From the NCBI GenBank assembly GCA_013368445.1, contig JAACJO010000004.1:992001-1056000 (forward strand): DNA of 64,000 nucleotides, given 5' to 3'. Both the position numbers and the translations under genes were made by a program. The DNA comes from Leucocoprinus leucothites. Its lineage: Eukaryota; Basidiomycota; Agaricomycetes; Agaricales; Agaricaceae. The notes under the pieces were generated by a model that ran no database searches, was not told where the DNA came from, and was given only the letters and a program-made list of their open reading frames with translations. Of this stretch, positions 29,239 to 40,237 are shown piece after piece (the stretch's first letter is position 1; each line of letters opens with the position of its first letter).

Positions 29239-29766
29239 TCAAGGTTCCAGCGATGCGGGGAAGGTACCAGCCTCACGCTGCTCGTCCCACCTGCCAATCT
29301 GTAAAGAAAGGGTTCAGCCACCCGTGACCTAGTGTATCAAAAACGGAAAGCATACCCATTCATCTGAAAGTGACACGGAATTAGAATCAACGTAGAGGGA
29401 GATCAAGCCAAGGAACGTACTGGGGCATAGCGAGTTGTAGGCCTTCTTGAACTGTTTGCAGGCAGCAAATTCCTCGCCTTTGGCAGCGATACACTTGAAG
29501 TAGTCGGTGTAGTTCTGGAAGCTGGGGTACATTGTTAGAACTTTCTCGTGGTGGGCTCGGGATGAAAGCGCGTACCAGTTCCTCGTCTGGTTGGTGTTAG
29601 GGAACCGCGCTAAAGAGGTTGTCAACGCCGAACGTTCAGAAATTGGGTGACTTGTAGAGCATACCGTCAAAACCAACAGTTTGGAGAACGTATTTGCTAC
29701 AAAAACATAAGCAAAGACGCGCCATGGGGCAGAATAAACATACCTGGAGAGCTCAGACTCGGACAT
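29239..29766 (-). CDS. COX12: Cytochrome c oxidase subunit 6B (Cox12)
   Basis: Five exons give a protein of about 80 residues: MSESELSSKYVLQTVGFDARFPNTNQTRN, then CFQNYTDYFKC, then CKQFKKAYNSLC, ending NEWIGRWDEQREAGTFP. The paired CX9C and CX10C motifs are the disulfide helices of the intermembrane-space Cox6b/Cox12 family, imported via Mia40. The first CX9C cysteine is encoded across a splice junction (TG|C), so introns must be removed to see it. Exon sizes are small (first coding exon 23 nt). Divergent from PRP18 with 135 bp between starts. Confidence 0.93.
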
Positions 29767-29901
29767 CGTGTAGGGCAAAGAGGGAGGAGGATGAGCGTCG
29801 GAATGCGGCGGAATCACAACCCAGGGCCTTAGCGTATTATGTAAGCAAATAAGTCTCGACCACCCTGCAGTGCCTCTCTGGACTCTACTTCAACACTCTC
29901 T

Positions 29902-31138
29902 ATGGATTCTCTCAAGGCCCTCGTTGCTGAAAAACGCAAGGCTATATCTGATGACTCGGCACGACCAACAAAGTACATGCGCAAAGGCGAACTTGAACGC
30001 ATTAAGGAGGAGGCGGAAGCAAAAGCGCAAGAAGAGAAACGACTAGCTGAAGAGGCAAAGAGGCGAGAGGAAGAGGCCGAAAAGGCCGCAAAGAAAGTGA
30101 GTTGTTACAAAAAGGCTTTTAGATGTGTCCTTACACTGTGATGGAGAGCAGGCTTCCCGAGCATCGTCGTCTTCTACACCTCTTCGTGACACAGAGTCTC
30201 CAAATCCAGAATCATCTTTCAATATTTCCAACGAAGAGACTATCCGCCGTCTTCGTGGCAAGGGACAACCCATCCGTCTCTTCGGTGAATCAGACAAAGA
30301 TCGTCGTCTGAGACTACGTGCGCTTGAACTTATTGAAGAGCGAGACCACGGACGTCAGGGCGGACACAATGATTTCAAGAAAGCTCTCGAGGACGTCGAG
30401 AGCGTAGAGAAGGCGCTGCAGAGCAAGAATGGAAAAGGGAAGAAGAAGGAGGGCGAAGTCACAAATGTCGGTGTACTAGACCTCAACCTCATCAAGACCG
30501 ATCCGGATAAACTGTATCCTCTCATCTATTATGCACTCAAGCGGGTACTTAAGGAATGGGAGGAAGCTATGGATGAGAGGCCTGAGTATATCAAGAGGTC
30601 AACTCAAGGGAAACTGGCAGCTGCAACACAAGTCCAGTCAGCAGAGTACCTGAAACCTCTCTTCAAGAATCTACGGTCAAGGGTCTGTTTCTGTTCTTAC
30701 ACCTTTCGCAAATCATCTAACGAACTTGTGCAGTCTCTTCCCTCTGACATGTTGCATCGTATCGCCGAAGTTGTGCATCACATGCAAAAACGTCAGTATC
30801 AGCGTGCTAACGATGCCTACCTTCGGCTTTCAATTGGAAATGCACCTTGGCCCATTGGTGTAACCATGGTTGGGTATGTCAGCCATCATCTTCGAAAGTA
30901 CAAGGTCCTCACATTCTTCCTCAGTATCCACGAACGTTCTGCTCGTGAAAAAATCTCTCGAGATCAAGTCGCTCACGTCCTAAACGACGAAGTCAGTCGC
31001 AAATATATTCAAAGCCTTAAACGGTACGTCTTGGGAGTTCATGTTGCCTGAACTTGTGTGGATTGATCCTTGAGCAGGCTGCTTACCTTTTCGCAGACAA
31101 AGTATCCCCCAGATGACATCTCGCAGCTTATGGGCTGA
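29902..31138 (+). CDS. PRP18: Pre-mRNA splicing factor Prp18
   Basis: Five exons: 29902-30096, about 30149-30682, 30734-30873, 30925-31023 and 31078-31138. The N-terminus is a basic coiled coil (KEEAEAKAQEEKRLAEEAKRR). Next comes the PRP4-like/SFM motif (NEETIRRLRGKGQPIRLFGE) and then the Prp18 helical domain: [25 protein letters not shown]-like [44 protein letters not shown] and RKYIQSLKRLLTF. Prp18 acts in the second catalytic step of splicing, helping 3' splice-site positioning together with Slu7. All introns are 50-54 nt. It is convergent with JJJ1 (137 bp between stops). Confidence 0.93.
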
Positions 31139-31275
31139 GTGAAACTCAGACGCTGTTCTGTTTTGTATTATACCGTTTCTGTATTATGCGATCCTAATGG
31201 GCATACCGATATCCTTGTGCGACCTATAGATGGTATAACGTTCATGAAAACTACCGGCCAGCCTCAAGGCCTCTC

Positions 31276-33364
31276 CTATTTCTTCTTTCCCTTTTGACGA
31301 GATTTCTGGGCAGCCGTAGCTGGCTCGGCGAGTGCGTGGCCTGTCTCATTGATATGATTGAAGAGTTTGGTCTTGCTTTGGAACGTCTCTGCACAGACGT
31401 GGCAACGGATCTGCAGATATTTGAATTTAGAGTGTGTTCAGAGCTGCACATTGCAAGATAATACATCTTTATTTGGCGTTGCCGCATCTTCTGCCTTTTT
31501 CGCCTGCTTGGCTCGTCGCTTATCACGCTTCGAGAGTTCAGGCACTTGGGAAGCTGCTTCCCCTTCTGCTTCCTCTGGTTGACCTTCACTGGCACCGTTG
31601 AGTTCGGGTACCTCTCCATCAAGGCCAAACTGCTGTTGATTCCGTCGCACCGCTCGTCGTTCGGTCTTTGACATCGGTTCCAGCGTACCCTTCTTGCTTC
31701 TAGAACCCTTCTTTTGTTTCTTGCCTTTGGGCTGGTCGGATTCGGGGGACACTTCCCTTGTGGGTAGTTCACTGTTTTCCTCCGGCGTCTCTGGTACCTC
31801 ACTCTGTGATCTCACAGATGGAGTCATTGACCGAGGTGGTTCAGGAGTTCCTTTGGCGTCGGTGGCGGCACTCTCCTCTCCATCCACAGCATTCTCTGGT
31901 TCCAGATCCTCTCCAGCCTCACCCTCCAGCCCAAATGCCTCATCTTCCTTCAACATCTGCCTCTGCAACCTCTCGACTTCTTTCAAATGCTTCTTACTCC
32001 TCTCGTGACTATCCCAAGCTGCCTCACTCCGGAAAGTCTTGTTACAAACAACACACTCCCATTCTTCATCATCTCCCCCTTCGGCAACTGCCCATTCAAG
32101 GTCGACGTGAAGGTGTCGAGAGTCGACCTTCTGCCATTCTTGTTCGACATAGTTTTCTGATGCTTGTGCACGGCGGAGCGCTGCTGCAGTGTCTTGTTGG
32201 TTGGCTTCGTTGGATGTGGATTTGGATTGGCTGGAAGATGCTTGCTGAGCGAGGTGGGCTTTGTATCGGGGGTCGCGTTTGCGGATGAATTTGACTAGTG
32301 CCTTTGGGGGAGATTATCAGAATGTAGGATTAGAATAGTATTTGAAAAAGTAATATTTACCTTGACAATGTCATTGTAGCCCTTGCGCGAATCATCCCGA
32401 GCTTTCTTGTTTTCCTTCTCCATCAATCTGGAATGCCATCAGTAAAAGAAGGTATCAGTGTAGTCGGTGCTCACCTGCGCACGCGACGATCTGGAGCTTC
32501 CGACAGATTCCATTTCTCGTCCCAGATAAAATCCTTTTCGGTGCTAAAGTTCAGCCAGAATGCATAGAAATGCTTGGCCGCTTCTTCATCTTGGCCTTTG
32601 CTGGATGGTGACCAGGACCAAGTAGAGTACCCGAAGGAGGGATAATCGACTGGTCCGGAAAACCAGGCTTCTTCGGACTGTAGTCGGGAGAATAGATTGC
32701 GATAGATGGTGAAGAAGCTCTGAACAGAACAAGTTATTTCATGTTAGATACACTCCGAAGGAACAGGGCTCTCTTACATCAGGTCCATCGCCGAAATCCT
32801 TCCATATCGTGGGATCGAAGAATCTCTCGATATGCCGTTCTGTCAGGCCACGATCTCTTGCACGAGAGGGAGGAGCGCCGTGCTTGACGTCCTGAAAGAC
32901 GGTCTCGGCATCGGGCTCTGGGGCAAGGGAGGCTTTATGGGAGTCGTACCAGGCCCTTTCCTACTTGTAGTTGTATTAGTTGAACGTATAGTAAGGATAT
33001 ATTGCATAGCTCACTTGCTCATCACTAAGCACCTAGACCGTGACTCGAAGGTAAGCTGTATAGTTGATTGGCGTAGGAGAATTGCACACACCTCGTAGGC
33101 TTGTTGTATTGATGCGAAGCGTTTTGTAGCTTCTTCTATGTTTGTGTGATTCTTATCTGGGTGGTGTAGCAGTGCGAGCCTGCGGAATGAACGCTGGATT
33201 GCGACTAATTAGCTGGTGCTTGAGGACAGCACAAGATCAACAGCTCTCACCCGAATTTCATCCTGCGTCGCAGTTTCCTCTACTTCCAGCAACTGATAGT
33301 AATCTTCTGGAGCATCTGCACCATCTGCACCATCGTGTGCAGCTCTCGATTCTCGGGCACCCAT
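31276..33364 (-). CDS. JJJ1: J-domain zinc-finger protein Jjj1 (DNAJC21 family)
   Basis: The N-terminal J domain ([18 protein letters not shown], then [17 protein letters not shown]) has the HPD triad. A DBINO-like middle region ([38 protein letters not shown]) is followed by a C2H2 finger ([24 protein letters not shown]). A long acidic/basic low-complexity region precedes a second finger ([23 protein letters not shown]) and the terminal KGKKK. This order is diagnostic of Jjj1/DNAJC21, which stimulates Hsp70 during release of export factors from pre-60S ribosomes. At least six introns. The start at 33364 gives a short acidic leader before the J domain. It faces TIM13 across a 138-bp divergent gap. 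Confidence 0.92.
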
Positions 33365-33502
33365 TCAAAGTAAGGAGATCGAGGAAAACAAATATCACAT
33401 ACTGACTTGTTGACTCGTCCCTTATTCGGCAGTTTCCGTATTTGGGCTTCGGTAGGCTTTAGTTGATGTGCCTTTGGACCTCTTCGCGTTACTCCACGAG
33501 TC

Positions 33503-34028
33503 ATGTCAGACTTTCTCAGCTCCAGTTCGGCCCACAAACCAGGTATTTGATATATTTTATTCTTGTGAGAGGCTGACAGTTACCTTTTGCCAGTGGATGC
33601 TGCTTCTCGTAAGGAGCAAATTATGAACCAAATCAAAACAGAGCTTGCTCTCGTTCAAGCCCAGGAACTCATCACCGTGAGTTGCATGCGTGTCCTCCCT
33701 CTTGATTCAACTTTCTGGTGCTCAAATGCCTCAAATACAGAAAACGAATGAGAAATGTTTTGCCAAATGTATCACCAAGCCGGGTACGTCGCTCTCGAAC
33801 GCGGAACAGGTCAGCCATTCCACCAGTTGCGAAGGAATAGGCTGCTGACATAGGGGATCCAAGACGTGTTTGAGTCGTTGTATCGATAGGTACATGGATG
33901 CTTGTGAGTCGTATATGTATTGTACTTGCCGGACTACTAGACTGAACCGATTCATAGTCAACCTTGTGAGCAAAACATATGTCTCGAGACTGAGCAAACA
34001 ACGGGGTGGCTCGGATAGTATTTTCTAG
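33503..34028 (+). CDS. TIM13: Small Tim chaperone Tim13
   Basis: Five exons encode about 90 residues. Exon 1 (33503-33542, MSDFLSSSSAHKP) splices to 33594. The core has twin CX3C motifs: CFAKCITKPGTSLSNAEQ and CLSRCIDRYMDAFNLVSKTY. These form the disulfide-paired hairpin of small Tims; PGTSL between the motifs fits Tim13, which works with Tim8 in the mitochondrial intermembrane space. The final codons are GGSDSIF. A start at 33597 would drop the first exon, but the first-exon splice gives the more typical length. Confidence 0.9.
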
Positions 34029-34280
34029 TCCATCTCGCTTTCGCACGACCGGGCGTCCCCTATCTCGAATCTCTTTACCTGACATACGAGCTCCAATACC
34101 TGCTCAGAAGCAATGTTACAAATTAACAGGTGGATTACTATGTTATCGGTACGGATACAAGTGATAGATCCTAGAAACACGCATGTATGTTAATACGAGA
34201 CGGTATTAATATTAATATTAGGCCAATAAAGTAACGGTTGCTGAGATGAGAATTCCGAAAATACAAACAAGTCATTTTCT

Positions 34281-35802
34281 TCAGTAGGAGTCGTTCGATG
34301 GGGAGAAGAACTCTGGGAAATAAGGTGATTGGTGGGAAGGACGTTGATGATATCCGGTGCTGCCACTAGTTGGGTAAGACTGGTAGTAGGTGGGAGGGTG
34401 GAATCGAGTAGCAGTGTCGATTCCACTTTCGGAGTAGAAATGTTTTGGCTGAGGTACCTCCAGAGGGCTGAGGCGCCTAGGTGGTGCGGAAACCAGTCCG
34501 GCGTCCGTTCCCAGTAACCTCATCCCGTCATGTTCGTTATACATGTCCCCATATTGCTTAGTGCTATAAACGGGCAGTGCACCAACACGAGATCGATCAG
34601 ATCCATAGTATACATTTGCTAGCGCTTTGGTATCGTTCACGGGAGCCTGGCCATCAGAGCAAGACGCCGAGTCCCACCCGCGAGACGAATCCAGGGGTTG
34701 GAGATAGAAGGCATCATCCATCACGGGAGAAGGATAAGTCGGTGTGGTCGAAATCGAAGTGGAAGTTTGCTGGGATGGAAACTGGTGGTTATCCGTCGGT
34801 GTCGGATGGTCCACGGGATGAAGGGTGACGGGTTTCGTGTCCTCCATTAAGTTTTTTACATAGGTGACGACATTGGCTAGGGGCAAGGCAGGTCCTCCGA
34901 GCACGTGGCGAAGGTTCCGGGTCGCGGCTTTACTTTCCGTCCAGTCTTCGCATCGCCTCCAGCATGGAGGAGGAACGCCCTGCTCTCGCTTGAGGTTCCG
35001 TCGTAGGAAGAACGTTGGAGGGCTTGAGAGATCGAGGGCCAAGAAGGCTTTTCCGGGATCGGCGTTCTTGAAGGCTAACTCCTTCAGAGCGTCAAGTGGT
35101 ACCTGCATCTTGAAGCTATAGTCGCTGGAGCGAACAAACCAGGTGAAACATCGTTTCTTTTCGCAGATCCAAGCTAAGAGGTCATGTTCATCCTCAAAAT
35201 TGACCCGGTTCCATGCTCCAATTGTAAGTGTCGTACAAGGAATAGTGAACACGGAAGCTGTAGGGCGATGCGATTAGATGGAAGGAATTGATCATTGAGT
35301 TAGGATAAATAAGGCACTCACAGTCATCTTCCTGGATTAACTTTTCGAAGTCTGTTTGCACCGCTTGGCAAAGTTCGGGAGGCTCTTTGACAGGAGATGG
35401 GCCCCGTGGACGCGTTTTGCATTTTTCACCACTGCTCTTCGCTTTGGCTCGCCTGTCACATGTGGAGTAGAGCCTGAATTAGTATCTCGAGCTGAGATGA
35501 AGCAAAAATTGAAGCAAAGCGCTCGCAAGGCGGCGGCCGTACCTATTTTGGAACCAGACTTGAATCTGACGCTCGGGGCAACCTACTTGCAAAGCGATCT
35601 CGCGTCGACGAACAACGGTTGGGCTGCAGTCTACAGCGAAAAGACGTTCGAGCTGGGCAAGCTGTTCTTTTGTTAGACGACCCCGTTTTTTCTTTGGTAG
35701 ATCTTCTTTTGGGGATGTTGAAAGTAGCGCTTTCTCCCGTCGACTGGGTGAGGATGAGCGATCGTGCAATTGCGGTAAGTCGGCTGGAGATCGCGGGGCC
35801 AT
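34281..35802 (-). CDS. Homeodomain transcription factor
   Basis: The first exon (35802-35543) encodes a basic KKKRGRLTKEQLAQLERLFA and GCPERQIQVWFQNR; splicing completes the helix-3 motif WFQNRRAKAK. The homeodomain is a typical 60-residue one (no three-residue loop extension seen). Exon 2 continues with EKCKTRPRGPSPVKEPPELC. The last exon holds a conserved-looking globular region (LTIGAWNRVNFEDEHDLLAW, CFTWFVRSSDYSFKMQVPLD, PPTFFLRRNL) that I recognise as common to fungal homeobox regulators. A Ser/Pro/Tyr-rich tail ends NDSY. It is not a mating-type HD1/HD2 pair: there is a single gene and no partner. Mushroom homeobox proteins of this kind often regulate development; the target here is unknown. 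Confidence 0.87.
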
Positions 35803-37318
35803 GGAAATGTCTGGGATGATATCGACGAGGTGTTGCTAAGGCGGATATCAGGTCAGTCGGGGTGTGGGTGTAGGAGGGTCGAAAAGCCTACGATCAAGTG
35901 GTGGGGTGGGCGAGCAGGTTCGAGATGAGGATGAACCTCGAGAGAGAGTGACAAGAAATAGGTAGTCCTCGGGAGCCGGTGGCGGACTTGAAAACGCTCC
36001 CGACCAATGTTTGGTTGGCTTGAAAGCCGGAAAGATTGAATAGCCCCGGAAAGGTTTCACCATCCAAGGCATACCCTATACGCGATGCGTTCACCACCCC
36101 GACGATCCAATCTAGGAACAAGTTTGGGGCGCACGCCAAAAGCCGGTCTCCGCCATTTGTATAGGATATCAATGGGGCTAGTGTTTTTGTTGAACGCTGA
36201 TAACTTGGTTAACTTATGACTATAATAGATTCTACTTAACTGCCGCGACATACTTCGAATACCGTGATGCAGTCATTAGAAGGTCAAGCATCTATTCATC
36301 CAAGGTCAGTTGACAGTTTTACTATTTGAAAGCGCTCGAAGACAAGTTCTCGTAGCCAGTCTACGACGTTCCGGGGCAAAGCCAACCGCCACAGGGAACC
36401 GGAGAATTGCGAAGACCCTTGGCAAAGAGCATGGCAAAAATCTCCTGAGCGATCGTGTTGCTACCCGAAGCCCATTGAAAAACGATGAGGGAACCGAAGA
36501 GTAAGTTATCACCAAAAGGATCAGGTACTACATCGTAAGCGTCATCTGACGGAGTATGACTTTTCCTTCTTCTTGTGTTGGGTTATAGAGCTGCAGAAAA
36601 ACACAAGCCTCTATTTCTTCATTTTTAAGACGTGATTGCGCAAAACGGGGCCGAAAGTCAAAAGATTATCGAGTATCGAAGGGTTGTTGATGGGCTTGGT
36701 GGGAACAAAGTCAGTGAAGAGATCAGGGTGGGAGAGACTAACCTTACCTGGCCTTCATAGCCCTGCCTAATATTGCAAATTGTCATTGGCACGTGGGCCT
36801 CACGATTCACGGGACACTGAATACATACGATCAATGTCTAAACGGATTAAACCGTTGGTCTAGGGTTGTTTATAATGAATGTGTGAGTTTCTTGTCGTAG
36901 TGAGTATCACAGACAAGTTGAATGTCAGACTAGAGTAGATGGGTAGGATTATTCGGCAGATGGTTCCATATTCATCTGAAAATACACTAGGCCAAACTGG
37001 CAGGAAAAATATTTCATCCTTAAACCTCTGACAACTTGCGTTGTCGTACAGTAGCTTCAAACGGACACGACCGATGTAATCGAAGTGTTACCACATTATA
37101 CTTACTCACTCGCCGGCAACCTAGACAACAGCGGGAGTCACAAGATCGGCAGTCATACTTACGCACACAACAGGAGAAAGAAAATAATCAAACTGAAAGG
37201 TCTGAAAGGTATACTTGCACACACGAAAAAATGGTTGACAGAAGCCCATCCTTGCGCGCCCTGTAAAAGCCTCGTGACAGGAAGAAAAAAAAGGATACCT
37301 CTGTCATCGAATTGCAAA
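35803..37318. other. Gene-free interval between homeobox and U1-70K genes
   Basis: I found no exon chain on either strand. The proximal 400 bp should contain the promoter of the homeobox gene. A CACGTG core lies near 36791. About 37020-37318 is probably the 3' flank of U1-70K. No repeat structure or RNA gene was recognised. Confidence 0.5.
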
Positions 37319-38727
37319 CTAATACCTGGGCCGTTTGAATTCCCTATCATCATACCCGCCTGGACCTTCTCTCTTGAGATCTGAGCGATGGCCACCTCCA
37401 AATCCACCTCCGCCCCCGGACATACCTCCTGGCCCGCTTGGGGGCGGGCCGCCATACCCATTGGGATTGTCGTTGAACCCTCCACCGTGGAAGCCAATTC
37501 CACCGCCGCGTCCACCCCTACAGGAAGTCAGCATCCGGCTCATTAGGCGGTTTGAATAGATTTAATTACCTGAAGCCTCCTCCTCCGCCAAAGTCATCCC
37601 TTCCGCGGAAACCCCCTCCTCCGCCTCTGAAATCACCTCCCCCGCCAAAGCCACCTCGCATGCCTCCACCACCACGGTCGCCACCGAAACCTCCACCTCC
37701 GCGATCTCCATAGCCGCGATCATGTCCACCGAACCCACCACCGCGACCACCTCCAAACCCACGACCACCTCCACGACCGCGGAAGCCGCCTCCCCTATCA
37801 CTGAAACCACCGTTGCGCTCGCCAAATCCACCACGGAAACCACCACCACCACCGCCACCACCAGTACGAGGCGGAGGTGCGGGTTCAACTTTTTTAGGCC
37901 GGCCACCAAGACCACCACCGAGTCGTCTGGGTTTCCAGCCTCGAACGGTGCGACCACGTTCAACGTCAACCAATATACGTTTTCCCATAATATGTAGACC
38001 ATCGGATTCTTTGTACGCAGCTGTAAGGGGACATTTAGTATGGAGGAGAGACGGAGGGAAAAAGTGAATGGCAGTACCTTTCATGTCGCGTTCACGTTCA
38101 TAGACGACGAAAGCATACCCTCGGCTCCGTCCTTTTTTATCTCGTACTATTCTTACACGTTCAATTGTACCATAACCCTCGAACTCGCGTCGGAGGTCCG
38201 TTTCAGTTGCACTCTTGTGCTGTTCGGGGTGGGTCAGTTTATGGTGAAAAAAAAAAAAAGACGCAAAAAAGCAGCGTACCAATCGAGAAATGAAAAGTGT
38301 TTTATATGGATCACCAACGGCCTCGGGATCGTCAGCAGGTTTGTCTAGAAAAGTCGTGAGTCATAGGTTGCAAGTCGTGGTAAAGGCTGTACTCACAATT
38401 CTCCTTGGCCTTTTTGAAGTCCTCCTCCTTACGAGCTTTGCGCTCTTCTCTGCGAATCTGTCGCTTAACTTCCTCTGCATGTGTGAAGACGGGCTCCTCG
38501 CCCTCCTCCATGCTATCCGCATTTGCGGCAGTGAAGAGGTTATTTGTTGTTTCTTCTTTGAGACGCGCAAGAATCTCGCCCACGCCCCCTACAGCCTTAT
38601 TTCGGACCCGGTCGATGTCCCTGTCGACCGGGCGAGAGTAGGGGAGAGGCGGCCGAGGCGCAAAGAGCTTGAGGAGGTTTGGCGGGAGGAGGTGAGTGCC
38701 GGGCATTGGAGAGTGAGGACGATGCAC
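37319..38727 (-). CDS. SNRNP70: U1 small nuclear ribonucleoprotein 70 kDa
   Basis: The N-terminus ([18 protein letters not shown]) matches the U1-70K segment that contacts U1 core proteins. A coiled basic stretch ([19 protein letters not shown]) is followed by one RRM with RNP2 LFISRL and RNP1 RGYAFVVY; after the RRM comes the hallmark [18 protein letters not shown]. The C-terminal third is almost pure G/F/R/D (RGG-type) and replaces the RS domain of animal proteins. Five exons; intron joins at AAT T|AC and AAA G|CT keep frame. The first ATG at 38727 adds MHRPHSP before [10 protein letters not shown]; the internal ATG at 38706 could be the real start. Function: 5' splice-site recognition in U1 snRNP. 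Confidence 0.93.
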
Positions 38728-38990
38728 GCCTGCGAGAGGAAATCACTCCGTGGGAAAATATTATCCAAATACAGGGTAAATAAATACTGGAGGCACTGCA
38801 AGTTAACTGTTCCGAGGATATTTGCTCGGAACAGTGGCTTGAGCAATTTAATACCAGTTTAATCATTCATTGTCAAGTTTGGCTGCTTTTGGAGCTTCGT
38901 TTCCATAGCTAGGCCTGGCTCGAAGAGTCGCAGGAGGAAACGACGCCGTGAGAAAATCCAACCAAATATAAAATAAATAAATAAATTGTA
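38728..38990. repeat. Two imperfect ~55-bp direct repeats in the U1-70K/COX10 promoter gap
   Basis: The block starting near 38730 (gaggaaatcactccgtggga...) and the block starting near 38933 (gaggaaacgacgccgtgaga...) share GAGGAAA-C-A--CCGTG-GAAAAT, then a CCAAATA and a run of AAATAAATA in the same order. They lie about 200 bp apart in the 273-bp gap between two divergent start codons. They could be paired regulatory modules or footprints of a small repeated element. Confidence 0.65.
38808..38833. promoter_or_regulatory. 9-bp perfect inverted repeat with 8-bp spacer
   Basis: Arms TGTTCCGAG and CTCGGAACA are perfect reverse complements, separated by gatatttg, in the bidirectional promoter of U1-70K and COX10. 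The symmetry and CGG content fit a dimeric Zn2Cys6-type binding site (everted CCGAG/CTCGG half-sites). This is an inference; no factor is assigned. Confidence 0.5.
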
Positions 38991-39000
38991 ACCTTCATCC

Positions 39001-40167
39001 ATGCTTGCCATTGCGAGGGCTGCAGCTCCTCGGAGGACAACCGCCGTGTTTTCCTCCTTTTTCTTCCATAACACTCAATGGCTCGACAAAAAACTCCTCG
39101 ATGAGCCCCGGATCTCCCTCCCAAGAGAGGCCTACAAAAAGCTCGACGCGTTGTCTCCCAAGAGTCTCGTAAAGGTCTACCTCGAGCTTTCCAAGTCCCG
39201 GCTTACGGTCCTCAATGTCCTTACTACAATGTCAGGCGTTGCGCTGTCACCTCTTCCAACAACAGTACCTATACTGCTTTCAACGGCAGTTGGTACAGCA
39301 CTTTGTTCAGCCTCGGCGAATTCGTTGAACCAACTCCAAGAAGTTCCATTTGATGCGCAAATGGCTCGAACCCGAAATCGCCCTCTCTGCCGGAGAGCTA
39401 TATCTCCTAGACACGCGGCAGGGTTCGCGATTGCAACAGGCATTGCTGGTCCAGCGCTACTCTGGACAGTGGTCAATCCCACGACGGCCATTCTCGGCGC
39501 AGCCAATGTCGCGCTTTACGCAGGCGCGTACACATGGATGAAGCGTCATTCAATATGGAATACGTGGCTTGGCGCCGTCGTTGGTGCTGTACCACCTCTC
39601 ATGGGTTGGACAGCTTGCGGAGGAAAGCTCTGGCCAAGCGCAGATTACCCAGTTCATTTATTCCTTCCCGACTTTATGTCGTCGGGCTTACCGGCTTTGG
39701 ATCCATCGATGATCGACAATCCTCTCGCGCCTTTCGCGTTATTCATGCTGCTTTTCAGCTGGCAGTTCCCACATTTCAATTCACTCTCATACGTCGTACG
39801 AGGGTCATATACACAAGCTGGATATCGTATGCTATCCGTTCTCGATCCCGCGAAAAACGCACTCGTATCCCTCCGACACGCTGCTCTCCTTATTCCCATT
39901 TGCTCCATCCTCGTTCCCGTGTCTGGTCTCACGACCTGGGCTTTTGCAGTCACTGCATTGCCTCTTAATTTAATTGCCCTTCGAGCAGCGTGGAGGTGGT
40001 GGAAATATGGTGGAGAAAGGCAGGCGAGGACAGTATTTCAACATAGTTTGTGGTATCTCCCTGTCATGATGGGGCTCATGATGTTCCACAAGCAAGGAAT
40101 GGATTGGTTGAAGTGGTTGGGTCTATCAGATGAGGAGCAAGAGAAGGAGAAAGCGGTCGAAGCTTGA
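39001..40167 (+). CDS. COX10: Protoheme IX farnesyltransferase (haem O synthase, Cox10)
   Basis: A single uninterrupted frame of 388 residues. An Arg/Ala-rich mitochondrial presequence precedes the UbiA-family core: SKSRLTVLNVLTTMSGVAL, the prenyl-diphosphate/Mg site NSLNQLQEVPFDAQMARTRN with RPL after it, and TWLGAVVGAVPPLMGWTA. At least seven hydrophobic segments follow. The enzyme attaches a farnesyl group to haem B in the inner mitochondrial membrane for cytochrome oxidase assembly. It is unusual here in having no intron. Divergent from U1-70K and convergent with the ZNF830-like gene (70 bp). Confidence 0.95.
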   Translation: MLAIARAAAPRRTTAVFSSFFFHNTQWLDKKLLDEPRISLPREAYKKLDALSPKSLVKVYLELSKSRLTVLNVLTTMSGVALSPLPTTVPILLSTAVGTALCSASANSLNQLQEVPFDAQMARTRNRPLCRRAISPRHAAGFAIATGIAGPALLWTVVNPTTAILGAANVALYAGAYTWMKRHSIWNTWLGAVVGAVPPLMGWTACGGKLWPSADYPVHLFLPDFMSSGLPALDPSMIDNPLAPFALFMLLFSWQFPHFNSLSYVVRGSYTQAGYRMLSVLDPAKNALVSLRHAALLIPICSILVPVSGLTTWAFAVTALPLNLIALRAAWRWWKYGGERQARTVFQHSLWYLPVMMGLMMFHKQGMDWLKWLGLSDEEQEKEKAVEA

Positions 40168-40237
40168 CGATGTGATATCTAGAGACATAATTCATGTACT
40201 ATTAATACTTGGGTATCTAGACAGTGAAAAAGCTCGC

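Noticed and set aside
34281..35802. Mating-type homeodomain locus
   Set aside because: Only one typical homeodomain gene is present, with no HD1/HD2 divergent pair and no flanking mitochondrial intermediate peptidase gene in the window.
37562..38002. Val/Ala-rich alternative frame and Thr-rich plus frame opposite U1-70K
   Set aside because: Shadows of the G/R-rich RGG tail (GGN codons) in other frames.
38859..39124. Minus-strand frames upstream of COX10 with repeated FSHGV-SS words
   Set aside because: The resemblance comes from the duplicated 55-bp noncoding block, not from a protein family.
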